From NCBI GenBank assembly GCA_963930655.1, contig OZ005615.1, positions 9,938,001-10,002,000 on the forward strand: a stretch of DNA of 64,000 nucleotides, written 5' to 3'. A model generated the notes under the pieces. It made no database searches and was not told where the DNA came from. It saw only the letters and a program-made list of their open reading frames with translations. Below are positions 19,980 through 29,279 of this stretch, piece by piece. Position 1 is the stretch's first letter. Each line of letters starts with the position of its first letter. The translations under genes were made by a program, and so were the position numbers. The stretch is from Myrica gale. Taxonomy: Eukaryota > Streptophyta > Magnoliopsida > Fagales > Myricaceae.

Positions 19980-22882
19980 ATGGAAGCTCTAACGCTTCAA
20001 GGTGTACTTTCTTCCCCCATTCGGGTTCAAGCTGGGTCTTGGGACACACTGGCACCCACTTTAATCTTTCTTTCTCGGCCCTCATTTTTTCCCCTTTTTT
20101 ATTTTTCCGTTTTACGAAAATTTATCTTGCGTGGGTAATTGTAATGGTGTATATATGTTGTGTAGGAAACGGAGGAAGTGGAGGTGGTGGTGGACCCCAG
20201 AGGATGATTGACGAGGAGGAATCGACGGTGGATGTTGAAGAGAAGAGGAAGGGTCGCGTGGTGAAGGAAGCACAACCACCGTGGATCAAGCTGGGTCTTG
20301 GGACTGCTGCTGACTCTGCTACTACTGCACAGAACCCCGTGACCGAACACAGAAAGCCTGTGGTGTTGACGCCAGCCCAGTTGCATGAACTTCAAGGACA
20401 GGCTCTCATCTACAAGCACTTAGAGGCTGGCCTCCCTGTTCCTCTTCACCTCCTCATTCCCATTTGGAAGAGTGTGGCGAGCTGTTTTGGTCCCTCTATA
20501 TATAAGCTATATCCTAGCTGTAAGTTTTACTTTTCTTCCTCTCAAATGCTTCTTGGCTTCATTTAGACGAATTTAAATATTGTCTATTCGGATTATTCAA
20601 GGGATTTTTTTATATAAAATTTCTGTGAACTAATTTTAGTAATTGAAATTGGACTCCGTTTCTCTATCACGAGGTGGGCTTAATTTTTTTATCAGACAGT
20701 GAATTAACAGCTTACCGAGGTATTCACTTATTTCTCTCTGTTTCAGTAATTTTTAAGTCAGGTTTTAGTATGATCTTTTACATGCGTCCGTGACAGTTTG
20801 CGCCTGTGTATCTGAGATGGGTTTCTAAGCTTATAAGACGTAACTCTCATGCTGGATTATGTTAATCAGATTAACCATGGTTGTCTTTTGTCTCATATGG
20901 TTTCTCTTCTGAATGTTGATCTTAGGTTTTGTTTCCATTTTGGTGGTGTTGTGTTTATTAGGCTTGAAATTTGAGATGGAATCTTAATGTGTATCAGACT
21001 TGTTTTATCCATGTTCCTTGCAAAATTTGTTTGAGTATTTGGTTCGTTGTGTGTGGTGTGGCTAAACTTGAAATTGAGATGGATTTATGAGAAAATCAAC
21101 ACCCCCCCCCACTTCTCCCAAGACAGGCAGAAAAAAGGAGCTTAGTTGAGAGACATCGATAGTTGGAATGTGTCAGTTGAAATTGTTTCATGCTTCCAAG
21201 ATATGAATTTTGATTTGGGCTTTTGATTGATTACTAGATACGAGTTGATTAGAAATGTCAGTTGGAGATTATGATCTGGCTTTTGTTTCATTTCTTTGAT
21301 TGTGGTTCAGTTATAGGTTGTTTTAGTCCTCAGGGGTTTGACTATAGGACCATGATGGATCCTGAACCAGGAAGGTGTAGAAGAACTGATGGGAAGAAAT
21401 GGAGGTGTAGTAAGAATGCAATACCGGATCAGAAATACTGTGAGCGGCACATGCATAGAGGCCGTCAGCGTTCAAGAAAGCCCGTGGAAGCTTTTGGATC
21501 ACCATCTGGTCCAGGTTCAATGCCATTGGACAAGTCAAATAACAAATTAGGGGAGTTGAGTCGGAATCATGCCAATTCAGTCCCCGTAGGACTGCAACTC
21601 ATGACCCCAACCTCCAGTAATACTCCTTCCAACCATAATAGCTCCACCACCACCACCACCACCTCATGGAGCAATATGGGGAGCAAGAGATATGTGAGTT
21701 CTGAAACTATTACCACCAGACACCCCTACCCTTCCATCTCAGCAGCCACGACTACCCTGCCTACCACTGCATCCATGCCACCCATTGCTACCCTTGAGAC
21801 TGTATCCACCTTCAACCCAAATCCTATCGACAAGATTGAAGACAATTCTGAAAGGAAGGATATAAGCAGCAACCATATGGTTTACACCACGTGCTTGAAA
21901 AGCAGCAGCAACAAGGTTGTATCACTGGGATTGGGCTTCTCACCAAAGAGCGTTCTTCAAGGTAATGTTAGAAAAATCAGACCTTTTGTCTTCTCAAAAT
22001 GATATTTATTGCCATTGTTGAGACCCTACAAAGATTGTCCTTCCCGGCCTCTTTTCCTCCAGAAAGAGATTACCTTGTTGATATTGTTTGGCAGTCTGAA
22101 TAGATGGACTCCTCCTTGAAGTAAGGCTATTGACCTTCTTATGTTGCCTGTATGCATATTTTTGACCTTTTTCTGGACTTAGTTCTTCGTTTTCTGTCTT
22201 TACAACAAGGCCTTCTCATAAACTTTAAGAGGTAACTTTGTCTATTACTGTTGATCTTGTTTTTTTTTTTTTGGAGTATTACATGCTGAGGATTTTCCAG
22301 AGAACAAACATAGAAGATGATGTGATACAATTGATCGTTTAGTGGGTTTGTATTTTCAAATTATATCTGGTCATGACTTGTTGAAATTGTTGTACTGAGC
22401 ATAGTTTAGTACATTGTTTTCTTTTCAATGGTGGATATGAGGATGATTTGCTTGTTTACTGCTATTTTTCAGTTCAAGCATGCAACAGTTCATGCACCGG
22501 AAACCAAAGTGGCTTTGAACTTGAACCAGGGAGGTGTAGAAGAACAGATGGGAAGAAGTGGCGGTGCAGCAGGGATGTAGTTCCTGATCGGAAGTATTGC
22601 ACGCAACACATGCATAGAGGTGCCAAAAAGCGTACCATTGCCTCCCAAACAATCTCTGTTCCAGCTCCTCCCACTTCTGCCAGCCATAGAGCTTCACCAT
22701 ATCGGATTAGCATACACAGGGAAGCTGATCTTCCATTCCCGAACACGGATCTTTCCATCTCAATACAAGCAAGTCCCCAACTGATGCACGATGATGGAAA
22801 AAGTCCTACCAGCAGTAGCAGCGACACCACAATCACCGACACCAGCATCACTGCCAATGTATATGGTTATGTTTCTTCATAA
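19980..22882 (+). CDS. Growth-regulating factor with two WRC domains (GRF9-like)
   Basis: Complete four-exon gene: 19980-20001, 20166-20519, 21311-21961 and 22473-22882 (stop TAA), 478 residues. The QLQ domain (about 74-109) binds the GIF co-activator. WRC1 (about 142-184; C148, C158, C169, H172) and WRC2 (about 358-400; C364, C374, C385, H388) are DNA-binding zinc folds with a basic nuclear-localisation run. Two WRC domains are the mark of the GRF9 class, which includes Arabidopsis GRF9. GRFs are nuclear transcription factors controlling leaf and meristem cell proliferation. The start is uncertain: a 22-nt first exon joins in frame (MEALTLQ then GNGGSGG), but ATG 20204 within exon 2 (MIDEEE) is possible. 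The exon 3 acceptor could be 6 nt later (TTATAG). The C-terminal half is Ser/Thr/Pro-rich. Confidence 0.92.
21469..21489 (+). promoter_or_regulatory. miR396 target site in the GRF mRNA (variant)
   Basis: Within the first WRC coding region the 21 nt begin CGTTCAAGAAAGCC and end CGTGGAA, coding RSRKPVE. The usual GRF site has CTGTGGAA after AAGC, so here C replaces the U that would pair with miR396 position 7, next to the usual bulge. The 3' half of pairing is intact, so the site is recognisable but probably weaker. Confidence 0.75.
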
Positions 22883-23241
22883 GATGCTGTACACCGTCCA
22901 GAGACCCCAACCTTGTAATCTTTTACGTCATTTCCAGCGTTGAGAAACCAGTTTTGAGGCGTTGTGGCACTATTTCGTTAAATGGACGTAGGGTTTTTAT
23001 GCCTCTGCAATTTTGGCTTGGATAGACCAATAGGAAAGAAGAAATTAGAGCAAGAATTGCGTTCGCATCCACAAAATCATACCTTGGTAGATGGATTTCG
23101 CTTCCGAAGTTCTAATGTCAAGAAGATGAAACTGATATATTAAAGAAGGGCTGGCATAATTCCCTATATCGGTTTTTACGTCTTCTGCGAACGTAGAGAA
23201 AAAGTTAAACGTCTCGCGCAAAAGATGTGGATATGAAAGAA

Positions 23242-23315
23242 TGGCGTCGCCCGGGTTCGAACCGGAGACCTTCAGTGTGTTAGACTGACGTGATAACCAA
23301 CTACACCACGACACC
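23242..23315 (-). tRNA. tRNA-Val(AAC)
   Basis: A 74-nt cloverleaf on the minus strand. Acceptor GGTGTCG pairs with CGACGCC (one G-T). The D arm holds GTAGTTGG. Anticodon stem TCAGT/ACTGA has loop CTAACAC, giving anticodon AAC. The T arm is CCGG-TTCGAAC-CCGG. A box (TGGTGTAGTTGG) and B box (GGTTCGAAC) promoter elements are intact. Discriminator base is A and CCA is not encoded. There is no intron. A TTTT lies about 20 nt downstream as a likely Pol III stop. Confidence 0.95.
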
Positions 23316-24194
23316 CAGGGATGACAAATCTCTCAATAATTTTTGTAATTAAAAAACACTCACAAAATTAATAGCACCTGTACGGAGGGCAGACTGCAGA
23401 GGAAACTTGCCAATTACATGATTCTCTCTCGATATAACCTCCATTCTATATATCTCTGAAATCAGGAGCTGCAGTTTTCACAAGGCTTTTGTCTGGTCGT
23501 AACGCTCTGGGCCGTGAATTATTCACCGGCGTTAATAAGAGGCTTTGTTACTGCGAGGATGAATAGGAGATAAGCAGATTAGGAGGATATGACGGTTCCA
23601 GTAGGTGTCACCGTGTCACTTACGGTGCCTATTTGGTATATTCATACATCCTATCGACATAGTCATCATCAAGGATACTCAGCAATCTACTCAGCACTCA
23701 CCTTCCATCTCAGCAGCTGAGTCACTCGAGTCTTCTGGAATCCCTTCAATGATAAATGTCTCTTGATTTTGTCGTAAATAAGGAGAGCTCTTGGAGTAAT
23801 TCAGGTCGTAGATTCCAACAGTTCGAAATTGCTTCTAGTGGCCAGTGGGGAACACGGAACCATTTCAACGAAAGAAATCAAATTGGCACAGACAAACTAT
23901 CATTACCATTTGGAACAATGATTGAACATATCCAAGAACTGATGTAGGCAGTTCAGTAGTTTTAACTTCTATATTTAACTCCATTTTCACAACGTAGCAC
24001 GAACAATACATAACAACTTCATACAAATATGAAACTCAAGCCTGGTTTTGAAAATCCAAGCTTCTTGGTCAACACGCATAGCAAATGGATTGTGGAGGAT
24101 ACAATGGAAGCTGCTTCATTTCCCCAAGAAATTACACCATTACAAGAAGCACAATTGCACCGTGTGGCTTCCTCAAACTCGGAAGTTTAAGATC
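23316..24194. other. Intergenic stretch; no gene seen
   Basis: Between the tRNA and the kinase remnant. Frames at 23756-23947 and 24048-24293 have no recognisable domain. The latter overlaps the antisense of the kinase 3' exon. Confidence 0.4.
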
Positions 24195-24777
24195 CTACTT
24201 ACTGCAAATACCCATAGGATCGGCATTCTTGATCATCCAAGGATGCTCCATGATTTTCTGAAGAGAGAGCCTTTTCGAGGAGTCCTTCACTAGAAGCTGC
24301 ACATATTTTCAAATTACATTTTCGGGAAGGCAGCTAAAGCTGTTAACTGACAGCACTTTACATCAACAGTGTTAAATATGGACAAACTTACCCGAAGAAT
24401 GAGATCTTTGGCCTCTGCTGAAACGCAAGGGGTGGAAGGAAAGCTCAGGTCAACCTTCATTATCCTGTCTCACTAAATAGCATTACCAACCTACGGATAA
24501 TGCATTTCATGACTAAATCTTCATCCAAACCAGGCACGGTAAAACAATTGCCTCCAACTTACCTTCTAAATGTCTCTCCTTGACTCTCAGCTTCAAATGG
24601 AGGGACACCATAAAGGAACTCATAACAGAGGATACCCAAAGTCCAGTTATCAACTGCATAGTCATGAGCTTTGTTCTCTACCATTTCTGGTGCCAAATAA
24701 TCCAAAGTTCCACACATGGTACTTCTCTTGCTTCTTGACTGCACAGACCATCCAAAGTCTGCAATTTTCAATCGACC
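24195..24777 (-). pseudogene. Aurora kinase remnant (last three exons only)
   Basis: Three spliced pieces on the minus strand: 24777-24563, 24464-24392 and 24296-24195 (stop TAG). They join in phase and read [40 protein letters not shown] then [17 protein letters not shown], ending [16 protein letters not shown]. These are the DFG motif, the Aurora activation loop with its phosphorylatable Thr, the APE motif and the C-lobe of a plant Aurora kinase (mitotic, histone H3 phosphorylation). The N-lobe, the Lys/Glu pair, the glycine loop and the HRDIKPEN catalytic loop are absent in the next 1.5 kb upstream. The piece therefore cannot be a kinase. Introns are retained, so it came from DNA duplication or rearrangement rather than retrocopying. 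The open frames suggest it is fairly young. Confidence 0.8.
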
Positions 24778-25119
24778 CTACAGATATAATTATACTGAGT
24801 TAAACAAATATCTATGGAAGGTCATACTCCCTTACTGCTAATATTTAATTTGAATGCAGGTTCAGGAAAAAACACTTTCAAAAATTTTAAACTGTCATTG
24901 ACAAGTTCCTATCAAGTAAACATAAAATGTAAGAAGAAGATGCAAAAAATGCCTCTGTTTCCGGTGTCTGGCTAAAATAATTGTCTTTGGAAGTTGGTCA
25001 ACATTCAATTCCCGATTTCCATCCAATGCACCTTGAAGTAGAGTACTAGTAGCACCTGAGGATTCTACGGAAACTCTTCTTCAAGTCCAAAAAGTGAAAA
25101 TGACCATATTCTTTTCTTC

Positions 25120-25149
25120 TTTTTTTTTTTTGGGGGGGGGGGGGGGGGG
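25120..25149. repeat. Adjacent T12 and G18 homopolymers
   Basis: Twelve T (25120-25131) run directly into eighteen G (25132-25149). Long G runs are rare in plant DNA and error-prone in sequencing, so the exact length should not be trusted. Confidence 0.85.
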
Positions 25150-25549
25150 AAGAAATTGATCTGTCCAACCTCATCGTCATCCATGCCCAGACCATTGATG
25201 CAAATAATATCCATTACCAAACTCATCCTCACATAAATTGCTTGGCAAAAAATTCACCTGAATTCTGCATGACAAAGTTGTATCCAAATACTCCTGGTGT
25301 AGTTGTATTCATTGTGTAAATAATAGCAGCTTTAGGTTTAAGTATAGTCTAAACCATATAGGATACACATGCCAAACAAAACTGAGACTATACAAACAGG
25401 TAAAAACATATTGAATTTACTGCCGAGTATTTTGGGGTAAACTTGTCAAGTGTGACTAATACATTTCAAGCAAGTAGTGATTTCTCCTGCAAGGCTATCA
25501 AGATCCACTGACACTAATTTTTCGAATAACCATATTATGCCAAACTTCA

Positions 25550-26165
25550 CTTGAAAGAGAAGAATGGTTCTCCAAACTCGGCCCTCGTCAAACGGAAGAA
25601 CACAATTACTCTTGCCTGAACCCGAGCCCACACACACACTATTTGTTTGATGGGAAATCCAGCTACCTGGAAATTTGTGATGTAAATAGCATCTCTTAAT
25701 TATGGTTATCTTGCAAATATCTTTTACGATCAATCTTGAAGAGTGGACATCCACAAATGTCCCGCAAGTTGGCTGCTCCAGATATCATATCTGCCTTCTG
25801 CATTTAATGTCAGATAACGGGTAAGAGAAGAATAGTTCTCTTAAGTTCTTCCGTTTGTCGAGGGCTGAGTTTGGAGAACCATTCTTCTCTTTCAAGAGGA
25901 ATCTACCAAATTCTTGTGACCATTGGCATCTCACCTTGTTAGTGTAAGAGAACTATTCTTCTCTTACCCGTTATCTGACATTAAATGCAGAAGGCAGATA
26001 TGATATCTGGAGCAGCCAACTTGCGGGACATTTGTGGATGGCCACTCTTCAACTCTTCAAGATTGATCGTAAAAGATATTTGCAAGATAACCATAATTCA
26101 GAGATGGTATCAACATCACAAATAGAGTTTTCAGGAAGTTGAATTTCCCATCAAACTCACTCCTA
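25550..26165. repeat. Two overlapping inverted-repeat pairs
   Basis: Pair 1: 25640-25843 is the reverse complement of 25943-26165, nearly perfect over the inner 150 bp (TTTAATGTCAGATAACGGGT, then GCAGATATGATATCTGG in the right arm) and weaker outside. Pair 2: 25550-25601 is the reverse complement of 25845-25896 (CTCCAAACTCGGCCCTCGTC on the left). The two pairs interleave: the right arm of pair 2 sits in the loop of pair 1, while its left arm lies outside. No coding capacity was found. Confidence 0.8.
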
Positions 26166-26291
26166 AAAATAAAACAAATACTCGGACTGACATGCAGGTA
26201 TAGCCCTCGCCACCCAATCGGTTTTGAATCCTCATCCACTTTTCTAATCACATTATCCATCTCATGGTAGAACAACCGGTATGTTCCCCTG

Positions 26292-26299
26292 TATAAAAG
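26292..26299 (+). promoter_or_regulatory. TATA box of the oxidoreductase pseudogene
   Basis: TATAAAAG lies 37 bp before the first ATG of the oxidoreductase frame (26336), a normal spacing for a very short leader. The promoter core appears retained although the gene body is broken. Confidence 0.5.
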
Positions 26300-26335
26300 G
26301 GAGAGGGCAGGAGAGTTCTATATGTGAATAACAAT

Positions 26336-28022
26336 ATGCAGAAAGCTTGGTTTTACGAAGAGTATGGTCCCAAGGAAGTCCTCAAGTTGGGAGATTTCCC
26401 TATTCCCACTCCCATGTATAACCAACTACTTATCCAAGTTCGAGCTGCTGCTTTGAATCCTACTGATTTCAAAAGGAGGCAACGACCCATCTTTCCCTTC
26501 AGACTTCCCTGTGAGTAGGAATCGAAAGTATCTGAGAAGCAAATATGTATTGGTACATGGTAGACCTGCCTGTGGGGGCAGAGGGCCGGTGTACAAATAT
26601 ATTGTTGCCTTAGTTGCTTTTCCATTTGTCTGAAGTACTTTTTTTCTTCTAAGCCAAATTAAGCATACTGTTAATATAGACATCACGGTAGTGATACTTT
26701 ATACCTATACATTTCAAAATCCTTTCTTATGGTGATACCTTTGAGAAATTAGAGTACTTTGTCTTAGTGCTGCTGAAAACACCACTAAGGCATGCACATA
26801 TAACTCCTCCCCTGCTCTCTCTCAGGTTGGTTATTGACATATTGTACCAGCAATATCGTGAAATATACTAACACTAGTACTGGTGCAGGTGGTCCCTGGC
26901 TGGTGTGGTGATAGGGAAAGGTGATGATATAACGGAATTTGAAATTGGAGATGAGGTTTATGGCAACATCCAAGATTTCAATGCAGGAGGAAAATTAAAG
27001 CAGCTTGGAACTCTGGCAGAGTTCATAGTTGTGGAAGAGAGCTTGATTGCAGCAAAACCAAAAGCTATTTCATTTGAGGAAGCTGCCAGCTTGCCTTTAG
27101 CAGTTCAGACTGCAATAGAAGGATTCACAACTGCAGGTTTAAAGAGGGGCAAACGGTTTTTGTAGTTGGTGGAGCAGGTGGTGTTGGAACTTTGGTTGTT
27201 CAACTGGCCAAGCACTTCTATGGAGCTTCTCTAGTTGTTTCTACAACCAGCACGCCAAAGGTGGAATTCGTCAGCAATTTGGGTGCTGATGAAGTTGTTG
27301 ACTACACAAAGACTAGATATGAAGACATTGACAAGAAATTTGATCTTGTCTACGACACAATTGGTACATTTCTCACACAGGCTATTTCCTTTAGAATTTG
27401 CCCCTCTTTAAACTCAAGCACCCACTGGAACTTGAAACTTTAACCCACAAGCTGTGAGATCCAAGCATTATTATGTAATGGGATTTGCAAGAAAAAGCTT
27501 CTTGCCACTGTTAGCTAGCTTGCCTAGGTTACTGACATGGTATTTTACACTCGTTTCTGAGGTTGAGTCCTTTCCAAATGTCCAGGAATCTTATTTACCT
27601 CTTAAAGCATGCTTATCTGTCACATCTTCACTAGTCTATTGTTCTTCTTGTTTGATCTTTGATCTTCAGGAGACAGCAAGGGTTCTTTTGTTTTAGCCAG
27701 GGATGAAGCCACAATTGTTGACATAACATGGCCTCCATCTCATCCAAGGGCCGTTTATTCAAGCTTGACAGTGTCCGGTGATAACTTAGAGAAGCTTGGA
27801 CCATATTTAGAGAGTGGAAAGCTTAAGGCTGTGATTGATCCAACGGGGCCATATGCTTTTGGAGATGCAATTGAATCTTTTAGGTATCTCGAAACCGGAA
27901 GAGCAAGAGGAAAAGTTGTCATCACTTCCTACCCTTCACAGCAGCTTCCTTCTTCTATTCCATCCGTGATCAAGAACAAAGTAGCATCTGAGATGGTTAA
28001 TCAGAAATTGCCTGTTTACTGA
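26336..28022 (+). pseudogene. Alkenal/quinone oxidoreductase (zinc-free MDR family), broken
   Basis: Exon 1 (26336-26510) reads MQKAWFYEEYGPKEVLKLGD and on to FKRRQRP. Later parts read AGVVIGKGDDITEFEIGDEV, LAEFIVVEESLIAAKP, the NADPH-binding GGAGGVGTLVVQLAKH, and end with VVITSYPSQQLPS..QKLPVY (stop TGA). This is the 2-alkenal reductase / 2-methylene-furan-3-one reductase group, which reduces alpha,beta-unsaturated carbonyls with NADPH. Two lesions break it. Near 26889-26905 the family's VPG-C/Y-D-x-AG block is about 11 bp short and exon 1 cannot join it in frame. Near 27140 one T is missing from GGTTTTAAAGAG, shifting frame just before GGAGGVG. The last intron (27364-27668) is still well formed. 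Short truncated products are possible; a working enzyme is not. Confidence 0.75.
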
Positions 28023-29279
28023 GTTATGGTGCTAATGTAATTAAGACCTTTGAATTTCAAGGGCAGGGCAAGATGTGGTAAACCAATCTATTGCAATTTG
28101 CACATGTGCTATGCATTTCAGATGATCTTATGATAAATAAGATAGTTTTTCCTTTTGACAGAATACTTATTGGCTTGTTTCGTGGGTGAATAAACAATTT
28201 GTTTTAAGACGACGGTACGTCCAAATTTATTAAAAATCATCACTTATGGTGCAGAGATACTATGGTAACAATATAAATATTAACTTCCTTTTTTGGACTG
28301 ACGATTACTAGTATGTTAGATCCACTTATTATGTTAGATTGAAAAGTTATCATAGTCTCTAGAGAAAAAGACTCAAAAGAGTATAAATATCTGTGAAACT
28401 CCCGTCTCTCTATTCATGCATAAAGAATCTCTAAAAGGACTACATGCGTTTCAAAGGTTTTCCGCTCGATGAGTGAAGATAAGTACTCGATCCATCTCTC
28501 TTTTTTTTTTTTGGATAAGTAAGGCTGTATTCATATGAACAAAAGATAGATACAGACATGCCCTCAGAAACACATTCGGAATACATCGGAATCATATAAG
28601 ACTCACACCAAGACTGGGATTCAACCCGGTTCAACTTGTATCAAAAGAAAGAAACCACAGTAGCATTCAAGGATGGTATACATTAGCAGCACAGAAAGTC
28701 ATCTGGCTATAAAAAAATGCCAGCCTCCCACAATAATTTAATAGTTAGTACTTTGAGATTGGGCATTTATGAGGAGTGTCCTAGTAAGAAATCCCACAAT
28801 GCATGAATACATTTATTATTGGAGATTTTTTACATATTTGTTATAGTGCAATGAGTGGAGACTATGTCACCACACACACACACGGAGTGTTCTGTTGTGG
28901 CTTAGGAGCAATTTTTTTCTTCTTCTTCTGACATTTTTCATCTAACACATAGTTCCACTTTGCAGCCACCTCCCTGCTAAGATGAGTGTCCCAAACATTG
29001 GTTTCAAGGTTGTCAATAACATGGCGAAAGCTCATTTGCTACCAGAAAAAAGTCGTCGTCCGGAATTCCGTGGCAACAGTTAGGTCATCAGCGATTTTGA
29101 GAAGTCCTCTCCATTCAAAATGATATACTATAATGCACTCTGGACTTCGATTGCGGCGGCATCATCTGGCAGGCAGTAGTTTTTTATGTTATGTACGTTT
29201 TTGCTCACACGTTACATATATAGTATATATACGTCGAACCAAACGTCCCCCGTTTACTTCTTCGTTGGGCTAAACAAAG
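28023..29279. other. Intergenic stretch between oxidoreductase and CYP704
   Basis: It holds a polyadenylation-like ATAAATAA near 28133, a T-run followed by GGATAAGTAAGG at 28500 (LINE-tail-like, not extendable), a short CA repeat at 28869, and a TATATATA motif near 29220-29230 about 50 bp before the CYP704 start that may be its TATA box. No gene seen. Confidence 0.45.

Noticed and set aside
24930-25070. Minus-strand open stretch upstream of the Aurora remnant (SSGATSTLLQGALDGNRELN)
   Set aside because: Checked as a possible missing N-lobe exon. It lacks the glycine loop, the AxK lysine and HRDIKPEN, and matches no Aurora segment I know.
28500-28690. T-run followed by GGATAAGTAAGG, like a LINE or SINE tail
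   Set aside because: The similarity to the LINE tails at 51.85 and 54.63 kb ends after a few bases, and no target duplication was found.
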